The notes under the pieces were generated by a model that saw nothing but the letters and a program-made list of their open reading frames with translations, was not told the origin of the DNA and did not search any database. From JBEVJK01 sp963791325 (GTDB lineage Bacteria; Pseudomonadota; Alphaproteobacteria; Rhizobiales; Rhizobiaceae): a stretch of 64,000 nucleotides of DNA. Of this stretch, positions 40,968 through 51,900 are shown piece after piece. A program made the translations under genes and the position numbers. Position 1 is the stretch's first letter. Each line of letters starts with the position of its first letter. Location: NCBI GenBank assembly GCA_963791325.1, contig CAWBRU010000002.1, forward strand, positions 310,001-374,000. Direction: 5' to 3'.

Positions 40968-41075
40968 CGCTTCATCGTCCTTCAACCATGCCTGAATAAG
41001 TTTACGCGCTAGTCCTGAACGGCAGAGCGCGGCGCTTGTTCCGTGCTGCCGCTTCCGGCGCTTGCGTCGGCTTGG

Positions 41076-41288
41076 CTAGAAGTCGGTCGCCAGGCCCTTC
41101 ACCTCCCAATCGCCGTAGCGGCCGGGCTCCATGCCACCGCGGCCGCCGATCTCCTTGGGCAGAGCAGCCTCGCGCGCCCGGTAGGCGGCACGGCGTGCTT
41201 CGGCCTCGGCGAGCGCGCGTTGCGCAGCACCCTCGGCTGAAGCTCCGTTCGGCACGGCAGTCCGGGCAGGGTCGGCGGGAACGTCCAT
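41076..41288 (-). CDS. DUF1674 protein, succinate dehydrogenase assembly factor 4 type
   Basis: 70 residues. C-terminal signature LPKEIGGRGGMEPGRYGDWEVKGLATDF is the DUF1674/SdhAF4 motif, which in mitochondria and alphaproteobacteria helps FAD-loaded SdhA assemble. The N-terminus is a charged helix (AQRALAEAEARRAAYRARE). ATG 41288 has GAGGA 7 bases upstream. Divergent from htpX (87 bp). Confidence 0.82.
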   Translation of the reverse strand: MDVPADPARTAVPNGASAEGAAQRALAEAEARRAAYRAREAALPKEIGGRGGMEPGRYGDWEVKGLATDF

Positions 41289-41375
41289 GGCCAAGTCCTC
41301 ATTGAAACGCCAGCGCTTTCTTCCCATCATATAGCCAACGTCACGCCGGCGCGATGCCGCCTCAGGAGAGCTTCG

Positions 41376-42380
41376 ATGAACCTCGTCCGCACCGCCATGC
41401 TGCTGGCCTTCATGACCGCGCTGTTCATGGCCGTCGGCTATCTGATCGGCGGTTCCGGCGGCATGACCATCGCCTTCTTCATGGCGGCAGCCATGAACCT
41501 GTTCAGCTATTGGAATGCCGACAAGATGGTGCTGCGGATGAACCATGCCGTCGAGGTCGACGAGCGCGCCGCACCCGAATACTACGCAATTGTGCGCGAT
41601 CTCGCCCGGCGCGCGGATCTGCCGATGCCGAAGGTCTATCTGATCGACAACCCGCAGCCCAACGCCTTCGCCACCGGACGCAACCCGCAGAACGCCGCGG
41701 TGGCGGCCACCACCGGGCTGCTCCAGCAGCTGAGCTATGAGGAGGTGGCCGGGGTCATGGCGCACGAGCTGGCGCATGTGCAGCATCGCGATACCTTGAC
41801 CATGACGATCACCGCCACGCTTGCCGGCGCGATCTCTATGCTCGGCAATTTCGCGTTCTTCCTCGGCGGCAACCGCAGCAACAACAACAATCCGCTCGGC
41901 GCGATCGGCGTGCTGGTCGCGATGATCGTGGCACCGTTTGCCGCGATGATGGTGCAGATGGCGATCAGCCGCACGCGCGAATACGCGGCCGACCGCCGCG
42001 GCGCCGAGATCTGCGGCCAGCCGCTCTGGCTGGCATCGGCGTTGGGCAAGATTGCCCGCAGCGTCAAGCAGATCGAAAACCCGGATGCCGAGCGCAATCC
42101 GGCGGTCGCCCCCTTGTTCATCATCAACCCGCTGTCCGGGGCGCGCATGGACAATCTGTTCTCCACCCACCCCGCCACCGACAACCGCATCGCGGCCCTC
42201 GAGGCCTTGGCTGAGCAAGGCGGCGGCAGGAGCGCAGGCGAACCCGGCGAAGACCTTGCTGCCCCGCAGACCCGTGGCGGACCGTGGGACCGCACCGCAG
42301 CGCCGCAGCCGGCGCCGCCGAGGCGCCGGGGCGCACCCTGGGGCCGCAATCCGACCGGGCCCAAGGGCCCTTGGTCGTGA
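41376..42380 (+). CDS. htpX: Membrane zinc metalloprotease HtpX
   Basis: 334 residues: two N-terminal TM helices, HEXXH zinc site MAHELAHVQHRD (His130, Glu131, His134), a further hydrophobic pair (TATLAGAISMLGNFAFFLGG; LGAIGVLVAMIVAPFAAMMV), then third ligand region SRTREYAADRRGAE. M48 family; degrades misfolded inner-membrane proteins. Stop overlaps the rsmB start. The tail (about 60 residues) is Pro/Arg/Gly-rich. Confidence 0.95.
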   Translation: MNLVRTAMLLAFMTALFMAVGYLIGGSGGMTIAFFMAAAMNLFSYWNADKMVLRMNHAVEVDERAAPEYYAIVRDLARRADLPMPKVYLIDNPQPNAFATGRNPQNAAVAATTGLLQQLSYEEVAGVMAHELAHVQHRDTLTMTITATLAGAISMLGNFAFFLGGNRSNNNNPLGAIGVLVAMIVAPFAAMMVQMAISRTREYAADRRGAEICGQPLWLASALGKIARSVKQIENPDAERNPAVAPLFIINPLSGARMDNLFSTHPATDNRIAALEALAEQGGGRSAGEPGEDLAAPQTRGGPWDRTAAPQPAPPRRRGAPWGRNPTGPKGPWS

Positions 42381-43762
42381 GCCGATCGGGCGGGCCAACC
42401 CCCATCGCAAAGCAGCGCGGCAAGCCCGAAGAACGTCCCTCGGCGGCGGGCCTTGACGCCCGGCAGACCGCAGCACGGCTGCTCGCCGCCGTCATCGAGG
42501 CGCACACGCCGCTCGATGGCCTCACCGATCACGAACACGGCCATCCCCGGTTTCGCCGGCTGGACAGCCGCGACCGAAGCCTGGTGCGGGCCATCCTGGT
42601 CACCGCGCTGCGCCACCGGCTGACGATCGAGGCGCTCATTGCGGCGCGGCTGACGCGGCCGCTGCCCGAGCGGGCGCAGACGCTGTCTCATATCCTCAGT
42701 GTCGGCGCCGCGCAGATCCTGTTCCTCGACGTGCCCGACAGCGCTGCCGTCGACCTCGCCGTCCACCATGCCAAGGCCGATCCACGCACGGCGCGCTTCG
42801 CTGGTCTCGTCAACGGCGTGCTGCGCGGGCTGGCGCGCGACAAGGCGACGACCCTCGACCCGGCGCTGGCCGCCACTGCCGATGCCCCCGCCTGGTTTGC
42901 GGAACGGCTCGTGGCCGGCTACGGGACGGCGCGGACGGCGCAGATTCTGGCGCGCCACCGGATCGAAGCGCCCATCGACTTCACCGTCAAGGCCGATCCA
43001 GAGGGCTGGGCGGCCCGGCTCGACGGCACCGTTCTGCCGACCGGCACCGTACGGGTGCCGCGCCTAGCTGCCGCCGTTCCGGATCTGCCGGGCTTTTGCG
43101 AGGGCGCCTGGTGGGTGCAGGATGCGGCCGCCGCCCTCCCGGCCCGCCTGCTCGGCCCGGTCGCCGGTCTGCGGGTCGCCGATCTGTGTGCCGCGCCCGG
43201 CGGCAAGACCGCACAGCTCGCTGCAGCCGGAGCGCAGGTCACCGCCGTCGACCAGTCCGCGCCGCGGCTCAAGCGCCTTGCCGCAAATCTCGATCGGCTC
43301 GGGCTCGAAGCCGCGATCGTTGCGGCCGACGCCGGCGAATGGCGGCCGGCGCAACGCTTCGATGCGGTGCTGCTCGATGCGCCGTGCTCGGCGAGCGGCA
43401 CGGTCAGGCGTCACCCCGATATCCCTTGGACAAAAACCCCGGGCGACGTCGCCAAGCTCGCCGCGCTGCAGCGGCGCCTGCTCGACCATGCGGTGGATCT
43501 GGTCAAGCCCGGCGGCCGGATGGTGTTCGCCAATTGCTCGCTGTTTGCCGAAGAAGGGGAGGCGCTGGTCGAGCGCTTCCTGGCAGAACGCGCGGCCGAG
43601 GTCGAGCTCGACCCGATTCGGCCCGACGAGGTGCCGGGCACGGCGAACTACCTCGATGCCCGCGGCCGGCTGCGCACCACGCCCGCCGATCTCGACCTCG
43701 GCGCGCCGGGACTGTCCGGACTGGACGGTTTCTTCGCCGCCCGCTTCCGTTGCCTGCACTGA
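42377..43762 (+). CDS. rsmB: 16S rRNA m5C methyltransferase, RsmB family
   Basis: 461 residues from GTG 42377, which overlaps the htpX stop (GTGA). N-terminal NusB-like domain (QTAARLLAAVIEAHTPLDGL, SRDRSLVRAILVTALRHR) and C-terminal SAM-dependent methyltransferase with LCAAPGGKTAQLAAAGA, the catalytic-cysteine motif DAPCSASGTVRRHPD and ANCSL. Methylates C967 of 16S rRNA in E. coli. The same htpX-rsmB-heparinase-purH order is common in rhizobia. Confidence 0.92.
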   Translation: MSRSGGPTPIAKQRGKPEERPSAAGLDARQTAARLLAAVIEAHTPLDGLTDHEHGHPRFRRLDSRDRSLVRAILVTALRHRLTIEALIAARLTRPLPERAQTLSHILSVGAAQILFLDVPDSAAVDLAVHHAKADPRTARFAGLVNGVLRGLARDKATTLDPALAATADAPAWFAERLVAGYGTARTAQILARHRIEAPIDFTVKADPEGWAARLDGTVLPTGTVRVPRLAAAVPDLPGFCEGAWWVQDAAAALPARLLGPVAGLRVADLCAAPGGKTAQLAAAGAQVTAVDQSAPRLKRLAANLDRLGLEAAIVAADAGEWRPAQRFDAVLLDAPCSASGTVRRHPDIPWTKTPGDVAKLAALQRRLLDHAVDLVKPGGRMVFANCSLFAEEGEALVERFLAERAAEVELDPIRPDEVPGTANYLDARGRLRTTPADLDLGAPGLSGLDGFFAARFRCLH

Positions 43763-43848
43763 CCCTTTATGACGCTTTGGCAATAAACCAATCGCTAACC
43801 ATACCGTCCCGATAAGAGAGTCAGGCGAGGGCGACGAGGAAACCGGCT

Positions 43849-45573
43849 TTGGCGACGCCAACGGGCAAGGTGCCGCACCTTTGGACGCTGGTGGCGCGCG
43901 AGGTCTGGCGGCGGGCGCGGCGACGCGTGCGCGCCGGCCCGGCGCGCCGCTGGCGCTATGTCGGACGCACGCCCGAACGCGTGCTGATCGCCCCGCCCGA
44001 CCTGCGCATCGCCGACCCCGTGATGGCGCTGGAGATCTACTCGGGCCGTTTCCCGCTCGCCGGGCACCTGGTCGAGACCGGCGGGGAATCGCCGTTCCAG
44101 GCCCCGGTCGCGCACAAGGCCTGGCAAGCCGCGCTGCATGGCTTCCGCTGGCTGCGCCATCTGCGCGCCGCCGGCACCGATCTGGCCGCCGCCAATGGCC
44201 GCGCTTTGGTCGGCGACTGGATTGTCTCGCACGGCGCCTTGCTGGCAGGTCCGGCCTGGGAGCCGGCCACCACGGCGACACGCGTGATTGCCTGGCTGCA
44301 GCACTCATCGGTCGTCCTGCAAGGGGCGGAATTGCCGTTCTACCGGGCATTCCTGCGCTCGCTCGCCTTGCAGGTCCGCTATCTGCGCTCGGCCGGCAAG
44401 GACATGCCGGACGGGATGGTGCGGCTGCGCGGGCGCATCGCGGTGGCCTTTGCCGCGCTGTCGCTGCCGGCACCCCCGGCGGCGATCCGTGCCGCGACGC
44501 GCAACCTGGCCGAGGAGCTCGAGCGGCAGATCCTGCCGGACGGGGGCCATGTCTCGCGCAACCCCTATGCGGTGCTCGAGCTGCTTTCCGATCTCCTGCC
44601 GCTGCGCCACACCTATGCCAACCAGGCCGAAACCCCGCCCGACGCGCTGATCCATGCCATCGACCGCATGCTGCCGGCGCTGCGCTTCTTCCGGCATCAG
44701 GATGGCGCGCTTGCCCGCTTCAACGGCATGGGCGCGACCATCCAGGACCGCATCGCCGCCATTCTGCGCCACGACGACATCGGCGGCCGCCCGCTGCTGC
44801 ACGCCCCTCATTCCGGCTACGAGCGCCTGGCAATCGGCACCACCACGGTCATCGCCGACACCGGAGCGGCGCCGCCGGCCGAGGTCTCGCAGGACGCCCA
44901 TGCGGGGTGCCTGTCGTTCGAACTGTCCTCCGGCCGCAATCACTACATCGTCAATTGCGGGGTCGATGCCTATGGACCGGACGATTTGCGCCCGCTTGGC
45001 CGCGCCACCGCGGCACATTCGACCGCCACCCTCAACGACACCTCGTCGGCGCGCTTCAGTCACTCGGCCCGCATCAACGGGCTGTTGCGCTCGCCGCTGG
45101 TCGCCGGTCCGCGCGCGGTGCGCTCCACCCGCCTCGATGCCGCCGACAGCCACGGCTTCGTCGCCAGCCATGACGGCTATGTCGCCCGCTTCGGCCTCAT
45201 CCACGAACGCGAGCTTCACCTTTCCGAGGGCGGCAATCTGCTCACCGGGATTGATCGTTTCTACCGTGCCGGCGGCGAACCGCCGCGCGACAATGGCCGC
45301 GACATGGTCGCGCTGCGCTTTCACATTCACCCGGACATCCAGGTCCACCGCGACGGCGACAACCGGTTCGTGCTTGCCGCCGGCGGCGCCGACAGCTGGA
45401 GCTTCGCCTGCGACCCGGTTGCCGCGGCGATCGAGGAATCGATCTTCTTCGCCGGGCTCGCCGGTCCTCGCCGCAGCAGCCAGATTGTCGCCAATTTCAA
45501 GGCCTCAGCCACGCCAGAGGTCGGCTGGCGGCTGGAACGGCTCCGCACCTTCGAGCGGCCGCCGCAAGGCTAG
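43849..45573 (+). CDS. Heparinase II/III family protein
   Basis: 574 residues. Alpha-toroid N-terminal half (LEIYSGRFPLAGHLVETGGESPFQ, helices with RATRNLAEELERQILPDGGHVSRNPY) and C-terminal beta-rich half (VDAYGPDDLRPLGRATAAHSTATLNDTSSARF, HHPDIQV-like strands). It lacks a signal peptide, as rhizobial relatives do. A polysaccharide-lyase fold is likely but the substrate is unknown. TTG start with GAGGAAA upstream. It lies between rsmB and purH, all in the same direction. Confidence 0.82.
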   Translation: MATPTGKVPHLWTLVAREVWRRARRRVRAGPARRWRYVGRTPERVLIAPPDLRIADPVMALEIYSGRFPLAGHLVETGGESPFQAPVAHKAWQAALHGFRWLRHLRAAGTDLAAANGRALVGDWIVSHGALLAGPAWEPATTATRVIAWLQHSSVVLQGAELPFYRAFLRSLALQVRYLRSAGKDMPDGMVRLRGRIAVAFAALSLPAPPAAIRAATRNLAEELERQILPDGGHVSRNPYAVLELLSDLLPLRHTYANQAETPPDALIHAIDRMLPALRFFRHQDGALARFNGMGATIQDRIAAILRHDDIGGRPLLHAPHSGYERLAIGTTTVIADTGAAPPAEVSQDAHAGCLSFELSSGRNHYIVNCGVDAYGPDDLRPLGRATAAHSTATLNDTSSARFSHSARINGLLRSPLVAGPRAVRSTRLDAADSHGFVASHDGYVARFGLIHERELHLSEGGNLLTGIDRFYRAGGEPPRDNGRDMVALRFHIHPDIQVHRDGDNRFVLAAGGADSWSFACDPVAAAIEESIFFAGLAGPRRSSQIVANFKASATPEVGWRLERLRTFERPPQG

Positions 45574-45702
45574 TGCAGGATCCGCAAAAAGCGGACCGCG
45601 GCTTGGTGGCGATTCGAAGAAGCGCCCTCCCGTTCCAGCATGGTTCCTTCCCGCGCCCGCCTGTGCTAGCGGCAAGCTCACCCAATGCGGGAGAACGTCG
45701 TC

Positions 45703-47319
45703 ATGGCCGTCGCGTCGAAACAGATTCCCCCGCCCGATCTGGTCGGGGTCCGGCGGGCGCTGATCTCGGTTTCCGACAAGGCCGGGCTCGCCGATTTCGC
45801 CGCGGCCCTCAGCCGGCTCGGCGTGCAGCTGATCTCGACCGGCGGCTCGGCCAAGGTGATCGCCGAAAGCGGCACACCGGTCACCGATGTCGCCGCGCTC
45901 ACCGGCTTTCCCGAAATCATGGACGGACGGGTCAAGACCCTGCACCCGCGCGTCCATGGCGGATTGCTCGGCATCCGCGACGATGCCGAGCACGCCGCGG
46001 CCATGGAGCGCCATGAGATTCCGGCGATCGATCTGTTGGTCGTCAATCTCTACCCGTTCGAGGCCGTGCGCTTTGCCGGCGCGGCCTATGCCGCGACGGT
46101 CGAGAACATCGACATCGGCGGGCCGGCAATGGTCCGGGCCGCGGCCAAGAACCACGCCTATGTCGCCGTCGCAACCGATCCTGCCGACTACGCCCCGATC
46201 GTCAACGCGCTGGAATTGAACAGCGGCAGCCTGTCGCTCGATTTCCGCAAGCGTCTGGCCGCCAAAGCGTTCGCCCGCACCGCGGTCTATGACGCCGCCA
46301 TCGCGAACTGGTTTGCAGAGACGCTCGGCATCGAGCAGCCGGCCTGGCGCGCCTTCGGCGGTCATCTCACCAGCGTGATGCGCTACGGCGAGAACCCGCA
46401 TCAGCCCGCCGGCTTCTACGTCGACGGCAGCCGCCGGCCGGGCGTCGCCAGCGCCCGCCAGATCCAGGGCAAGCAGCTCTCCTACAACAACATCAACGAT
46501 ACGGACGCCGCCTTCGAGCTGATCGGCGAGTTCGACCCCGGCGAGGCCGCAGCCGTCGCCATCATCAAGCACGCCAATCCATGCGGCGCGGCCGTCGACC
46601 CCAATCTGACAGCGGCCTACCGCAAGGCGCTGGCCTGCGATCCCACCTCGGCCTTCGGCGGCATCGTCGCACTCAACCGGACGTTGGATGTCGAGGCGGC
46701 CGGGGCGATCATCGAATTGTTTACCGAGGTGATCATCGCGCCGGCCGTTACGTCGGAGGCGGAGGCCCTGCTCGCCGGGCGCAAGAACCTGCGCCTCTTG
46801 GTCACCGGCGGCCTCCCCGACCCGGCGGCGCCCGGCCTCGCCGTGAAGTCGGTCGCCGGCGGGCTTCTCGTGCAGGCCCGCGACAACGCGCGGGTCGAGG
46901 ACCTCGACCTCAAGGTGGTGAGCGCGCGTCGGCCGACGGCGGCGGAATGGGCCGATCTGAAGTTTGCCTTCCGCGTTGCCAAGCACGTCAAGTCGAACGC
47001 CATTGTCTATGCCAAGGAGGGCGCCACCGTGGGCATCGGCGCCGGCCAGATGAGCCGCCTCGACGCGGCGCGCATCGCCGCGCTCAAGGCTGCCGAGGCG
47101 GCTGCAGCGGCCGGTCTTCCCGCTCCGCTCAGCCACGGCGCGGTGGTTGCCTCGGACGCGTTCTTCCCGTTCGCCGACGGCCTGCTTGCGGCCGCCGAGG
47201 CCGGCGCCACCGCTGTGATCCAGCCGGGCGGCTCGGTCCGCGACGACGAGGTGATCGCCGCCGCCGACGTACATGACATGGCCATGGTGTTCACCGGGCT
47301 GCGCCACTTCCGCCATTAG
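45703..47319 (+). CDS. purH: Bifunctional purine biosynthesis protein PurH
   Basis: 538 residues from ATG 45703 (GGGAGA 8 bases upstream; an in-frame ATG 18 bases earlier is possible). N-terminal IMP cyclohydrolase (ALISVSDKAGLADFAAAL, EIMDGRVKTLHPRVHGG) and C-terminal AICAR formyltransferase (MRYGENPHQPAGFY, KHANPCGAAV, DAFFPFADGL). Catalyses the last two steps of IMP synthesis. Confidence 0.96.
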   Translation: MAVASKQIPPPDLVGVRRALISVSDKAGLADFAAALSRLGVQLISTGGSAKVIAESGTPVTDVAALTGFPEIMDGRVKTLHPRVHGGLLGIRDDAEHAAAMERHEIPAIDLLVVNLYPFEAVRFAGAAYAATVENIDIGGPAMVRAAAKNHAYVAVATDPADYAPIVNALELNSGSLSLDFRKRLAAKAFARTAVYDAAIANWFAETLGIEQPAWRAFGGHLTSVMRYGENPHQPAGFYVDGSRRPGVASARQIQGKQLSYNNINDTDAAFELIGEFDPGEAAAVAIIKHANPCGAAVDPNLTAAYRKALACDPTSAFGGIVALNRTLDVEAAGAIIELFTEVIIAPAVTSEAEALLAGRKNLRLLVTGGLPDPAAPGLAVKSVAGGLLVQARDNARVEDLDLKVVSARRPTAAEWADLKFAFRVAKHVKSNAIVYAKEGATVGIGAGQMSRLDAARIAALKAAEAAAAAGLPAPLSHGAVVASDAFFPFADGLLAAAEAGATAVIQPGGSVRDDEVIAAADVHDMAMVFTGLRHFRH

Positions 47320-47350
47320 AGCAAAGAAAAGGTGATCCGCTTTAGCTGGT

Positions 47351-48751
47351 TCAGCGCCGTTCGGCATCCGCGGGATAGGGCACGGCCCATAGCATCGCCG
47401 ATCCGGCGACGAGAAAGACCAGCACCACCGCCATGCCGAGACGCGCCGAGCCGGTGAGGTCGGTGACGGTGGCAACGAACAGCGGCGCGGCGAAGCTCGT
47501 CGCCCGCCCGGCAAGCGCATAGATGCCGAAGAAGCGGCCGGCCTCGTCCTCCGAGACGCTGCGCGCCAAATAGGAGCGTGACGAGGCTTGGACCGGGCCG
47601 AATGCCAGGCCGATCAGCAGCCCGAACAGGATGTAGGCCCTTTCGGCCGGCGAGGCGAACAGCCCGGCGCCGTCGCTGCCGGCGAACCGCAGCAGGCCGA
47701 ACAAGGTGTAGCCGGGTCCGGTCGACAACAGCCCGACGGTGGCCACGGTGAGGAAGATCAGCGCCAGTTGCACGACCGCCTTGGAGCCGAAGCGGCCGTC
47801 CAGCCGGCTCGCCGCCCAGCAGCCGCCGATCGCGACCACGTTGAGGATGATGCCGAACAGGCCGATCTCGGTGGTCGACCAGCCGAACATGGCGGCAGCG
47901 AACACGCCGCCGAGGGCCAGCAGGGCGTTGACGCCGTCCTGGTAGACCATGCGGGCAAGCAGGAAGCGGAGCAGCCCGGCCCGTCGGCGCACCTCGCCGA
48001 GTGTGGCGCGGAGCTCGCCCAGCCCGTGGCGGATCGCCGGGCCGAGCGGCAGCCCCTTCCTGGCGTCGGGCGTGAACAGGAACATCGGCAGGATGAAGAC
48101 GAAATACCACAGCGCCGCCAGCGGCCCGGTGGCTCGCGCGTCTTCGCCGAGCGCCGGGTCGAATCCGAAAACGGGTTTCATTCCGAGCACCGTCCTGCCG
48201 GTCTGCGGGGAGGCCGCCATACAGGTGACGACAAAGATCAGCGCCACCATACCGCCGAGATAGCCAAGCCCCCAGGCGAGGTTGGAGATGCGGCCGGTGT
48301 CGGCCTTGGCCACCAGGCGGGGGAGCATCGAATCGTTGAACACGGTCGAGAACTCTGCGGCCACGGAGGCCAGCGAGAAGAACAGGACGGCATAGAGCAG
48401 GCTTCCGCCCGGTGCCGCGAACCACAATAGCGACAGGCTGACGATCTTGACCGCGGCGAAGGCGGCGATCCAGGGTTTGCGCGGCCCGGTCTGATCCGCC
48501 ACCGCGCCGAGCACCGGCGACAGCACCGCGATGGCGAAGCCGGCGGCGGCAATGCCGTAGCCCCAGGCGGCCTGGCCTGCTGCGGCGTCGCTCGCCATGC
48601 GCGACACGACATAGGGACCGAAGATGAAGGTGGTGACGACGGTGAAGAAGGGCTGCGCGGCCCAGTCGAACAGCATCCAACTCCAGATGCCCCGCCGCCC
48701 CGCCGCCCGCGCCGCTGCGTTATCCGCCAGCGCCGGAGAGCTGGCGGTCAT
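47351..48751 (-). CDS. UMF1-type major facilitator transporter
   Basis: 466 residues with 12 predicted TM segments. GIWSWMLFDWAAQPFFTVVTTFIFGPY at the N-terminus and the SEDEAGRFFGIYALAGRATSFAAPL stretch identify the UMF1/Atg22-like MFS branch. The substrate is unknown; eukaryotic relatives export amino acids from vacuoles. Convergent with purH with 31 bp between the stops. Confidence 0.88.
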   Translation of the reverse strand: MTASSPALADNAAARAAGRRGIWSWMLFDWAAQPFFTVVTTFIFGPYVVSRMASDAAAGQAAWGYGIAAAGFAIAVLSPVLGAVADQTGPRKPWIAAFAAVKIVSLSLLWFAAPGGSLLYAVLFFSLASVAAEFSTVFNDSMLPRLVAKADTGRISNLAWGLGYLGGMVALIFVVTCMAASPQTGRTVLGMKPVFGFDPALGEDARATGPLAALWYFVFILPMFLFTPDARKGLPLGPAIRHGLGELRATLGEVRRRAGLLRFLLARMVYQDGVNALLALGGVFAAAMFGWSTTEIGLFGIILNVVAIGGCWAASRLDGRFGSKAVVQLALIFLTVATVGLLSTGPGYTLFGLLRFAGSDGAGLFASPAERAYILFGLLIGLAFGPVQASSRSYLARSVSEDEAGRFFGIYALAGRATSFAAPLFVATVTDLTGSARLGMAVVLVFLVAGSAMLWAVPYPADAERR

Positions 48752-48869
48752 GCCCCGACCCCGGTCGCCACAACCCTCGATCGCGATGGCGTTTCTTCAA
48801 ATCGCCGGCTCGCTCTCATCCTTTGATTGCGCATGACCTCCGCGACAAACGCGCTGCCCGTTTGCGCGA

Positions 48870-48908
48870 GGAAAAACCGGTGTCGTCCACTTTTCCGGAT
48901 CATGCTCT
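48870..48908. repeat. REP-like element overlapping the gdh stop codon
   Basis: Reads on the minus strand as AGAGCATGATCCGGAAAAG then TGG...ACCGGT and TTTTTCC. The core CCGGAAAAGTGG is shared with 31551..31594 and is a familiar dispersed element of rhizobial genomes (from memory). The glutamate dehydrogenase stop codon lies inside it. Confidence 0.6.
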
Positions 48909-51900
48909 CGCCGCAAGGTCACTGAGCAGTCCCGCTGCGACGGTGAGCCGTGAGACGGTGAGCTCGGCTCCCTCGGTGATCGCCTGCAGCCTTTCGCGCG
49001 CGGTCGCGGTCCGCTCGCCGCCCGCAGCCAGCCACGCGCCGACCGGCTCGGCGTCGCCGCGATGGCTGGTCAGCGCCGCCACCGCGACCCGGCGGCGGGC
49101 CGTGCCGATGGCATCGTTGGCCCGCACCAGGGCAAGGCCGTCATAATAGTCTGCCGGGGTGATGGCGCGCGCCCCGTCCTCGATCCGCGAGATGCGGAAC
49201 GCCTCGCCGACCGCGAAGAACGCCTTTGCGGCGGCGATCGCGTCGGCATCGGCCTGGCGGGCGATCAGCGCAATGTCGGGCAGCAATTCGGCAATGGTCA
49301 GCGCGGTCAGCTGCTCGGCCAATGGCTGGGGTGCGCCGGCCTGCTGGAACGCCGCCTGCCGATCGGCCAGCCTGCCCCTGACGAAGTCGGGCAACAGCAC
49401 CCCGATCTGCGGCTCGAGCACCTTGCGGGCGTCACGCAGCTCGACGATGCGCACATCCAGCGCCAAGTCGCGCAGATCGTTCTTCAGGAACCAGGCGGTG
49501 GCAACTCCGATCAGCCGCCCGCAGGTCTGGTAGAAATCGAGCTGGGCCGTGCCGTCGACCTTGTTGTCGAGCGCGTCGATGTCGCGATAGACGGCAGCGA
49601 GACCGAAGCCGTCGCGCACCACAGTGAAGGCGCGCACCACGTCGGCGGCCGGGCGGCCGCTGCTGTCCTGCAGTCGGCGCACGAAGGATGGGCCGGCGCG
49701 GTCGACCACATTGTTGGTCACGACGCGGGCGATAATCTCGCGGCGCAGGCGGTGGCCGCTGATCTCAGCCTGATACTTCTTGGCCATGCGGCGCGGGAAA
49801 TAGCCGAGCAGATCGCGCTCGAAATGCGTTTCGTCGGGCAGCGAGCTGTGAAGCAGATCGGCTGCAAGCACGATCTTGGCGTAGGCCAACAGCACGCCGA
49901 GCTCGGCCCGGGTGAGCGCCTCGCCGCGCAGTTGGCGCTCGGCCAGCGCCTGCGGCGAGGGCAGCGTCTCGACCTGGCGGTCGAGCAGGCCGCGCTCTTC
50001 CAGATCGGCCATGAACCGCGCCTGATGCGGCAGCGCCGCCAAGCCGCGCTTGCGCGCCAGCGAGATCGCCAGCGTCTGGTCGTAATTGTTGGTGAGCACC
50101 AGGGCGGCAACTTCCTCAGTCATTTCCGCGAGCAGCCGGTTGCGGGCTGGCCGGGTCAGCGTGCCTTTGCGCATGGCCGAGGCCAGCGCGATCTTGATGT
50201 TGACTTCGACGTCCGACGAATTGACGCCGCCGGAATTGTCGATCGCATCCGAATTGCAGGCGCCGCCGAGCAGATTGAACTCGATGCGCGCTCTTTGCGT
50301 CATGCCGAGATTGGCGCCTTCGCCGACGACCTTGACCTTGAGGTCGGCGGCGTTGATGCGGATCGCGTCGTTGGCGCGGTCGCCGACTTCCTGGTTGGTC
50401 TCACCGCTGGCGCGGACATAGGTGCCGATGCCGCCGAACCACAGCAGGTCCGCCGCGGTGCGCAGGATGGCACCGATGATCTCGGCCGGCGAGGCGGTGG
50501 CTTTGGCCATGCCGATCGCGGCGGCGGCGGCTGCCGGCAAGGTCACCGACTTCAGGCTTCGCGACACCACCAGCCCGCCCGCCGAGAGCTTGTCGCGGTC
50601 GTAATCCTGCCAGCTCGAGCGCGGCAGCGCGAACAGACGCTCGCGCTCGGCGAACGAACCCTCGGGATCCGGATCGGGATCGATGAAGATGTCGCGATGG
50701 TCGAAGGCGGCGATCAGCCGCGTCTGGCGCGACAGGAGCATGCCGTTGCCGAACACGTCGCCCGACATGTCGCCCACGCCGACGACGGTGAAGGGGCTGG
50801 TCTGGATATCGCGGTCGCGCTCGCGGAAGTGGCGCTTCACCGCCTCCCAGGCGCCGCGCGCGGTGATTCCCATCTTCTTGTGATCGTAGCCGGCCGACCC
50901 GCCGGAGGCGAAGGCGTCGTCGAGCCAGAAGTCATGCGCCTGGCTGATGCCGTTGGCGGTGTCGGAGAAGGTCGCCGTGCCCTTGTCGGCGGCGACCACG
51001 AAATAGGGGTCGTCGCCATCATGGCGCACCACGCCGGCCGGCGGGACGACCTGGCCGCCGTCGAGATTGTCGGTCACCGACAACAGGCTGGAGACGAAAT
51101 TGACATAGGCGGCCGTGCCGGCCGCGAACACCGCATCGCGGCTGCCGTTCACCGGCAGCCGCTTGGGAAAGAAGCCGCCCTTGGCGCCGACCGGCACGAT
51201 CACCGCGTTCTTGACCTGCTGCGCCTTGACCAGGCCGAGCACTTCGGTGCGGTAGTCCTGCGCCCGGTCCGACCAGCGCAACCCGCCGCGCGCCACCGGG
51301 CCGAAGCGCAAATGGCAGCCCTCGACCTCGGGACCGTAGACGAAGATCTCGCGCCAGGGACGCGGCTCGGGCAGGCCGTCGATCTGCCGGGACTGGAGCT
51401 TGATCGCCAGCGAGCGCGGCTCGGCTTCGCGCCGCGGGGCGTAGAAGTTGGTGCGCACCGAGGCTTGGATCAGGTTCCGGTAACGCCGGATGATGGTGTC
51501 GTCGTCGATGCTCGGCACCGCTTCCAGCGCGTCCTTGAGCGCCGCCTCGACATGCCGCGCCTCGACCGCCGCCTGCTCCTGTGCAGCCGGATCGAAGCGT
51601 AGCACGAACAGCCGCACCAGCGCGCGGGCGATGTCGGGAAACCGGTTCAGGGCGGCGGCGATGAAACTCTGGCTCTGCGGGATCCCGGCCTGCTGGAGAT
51701 AGCGGCCATAGGCGCGCAGAATGCCGATCTCGCCGACCTCCATGCCGGCGGTCTGGGCGAGCGCATTGAAGCGGTCGTCGTCGCTCTCGCCCCGCCAGAC
51801 CGCCAGGAAGACATGCTCGAACAGGGCGCCACGGTCGTCCAGCGAGATCGCTCCGCCATAGCCGTTGGCCAATTCCATGTCGTGCAGAAAGACCGTGCCG

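Noticed and set aside
49062..51602. 846-codon plus-strand open frame
   Set aside because: Antisense to the NAD-glutamate dehydrogenase; GC-driven shadow.
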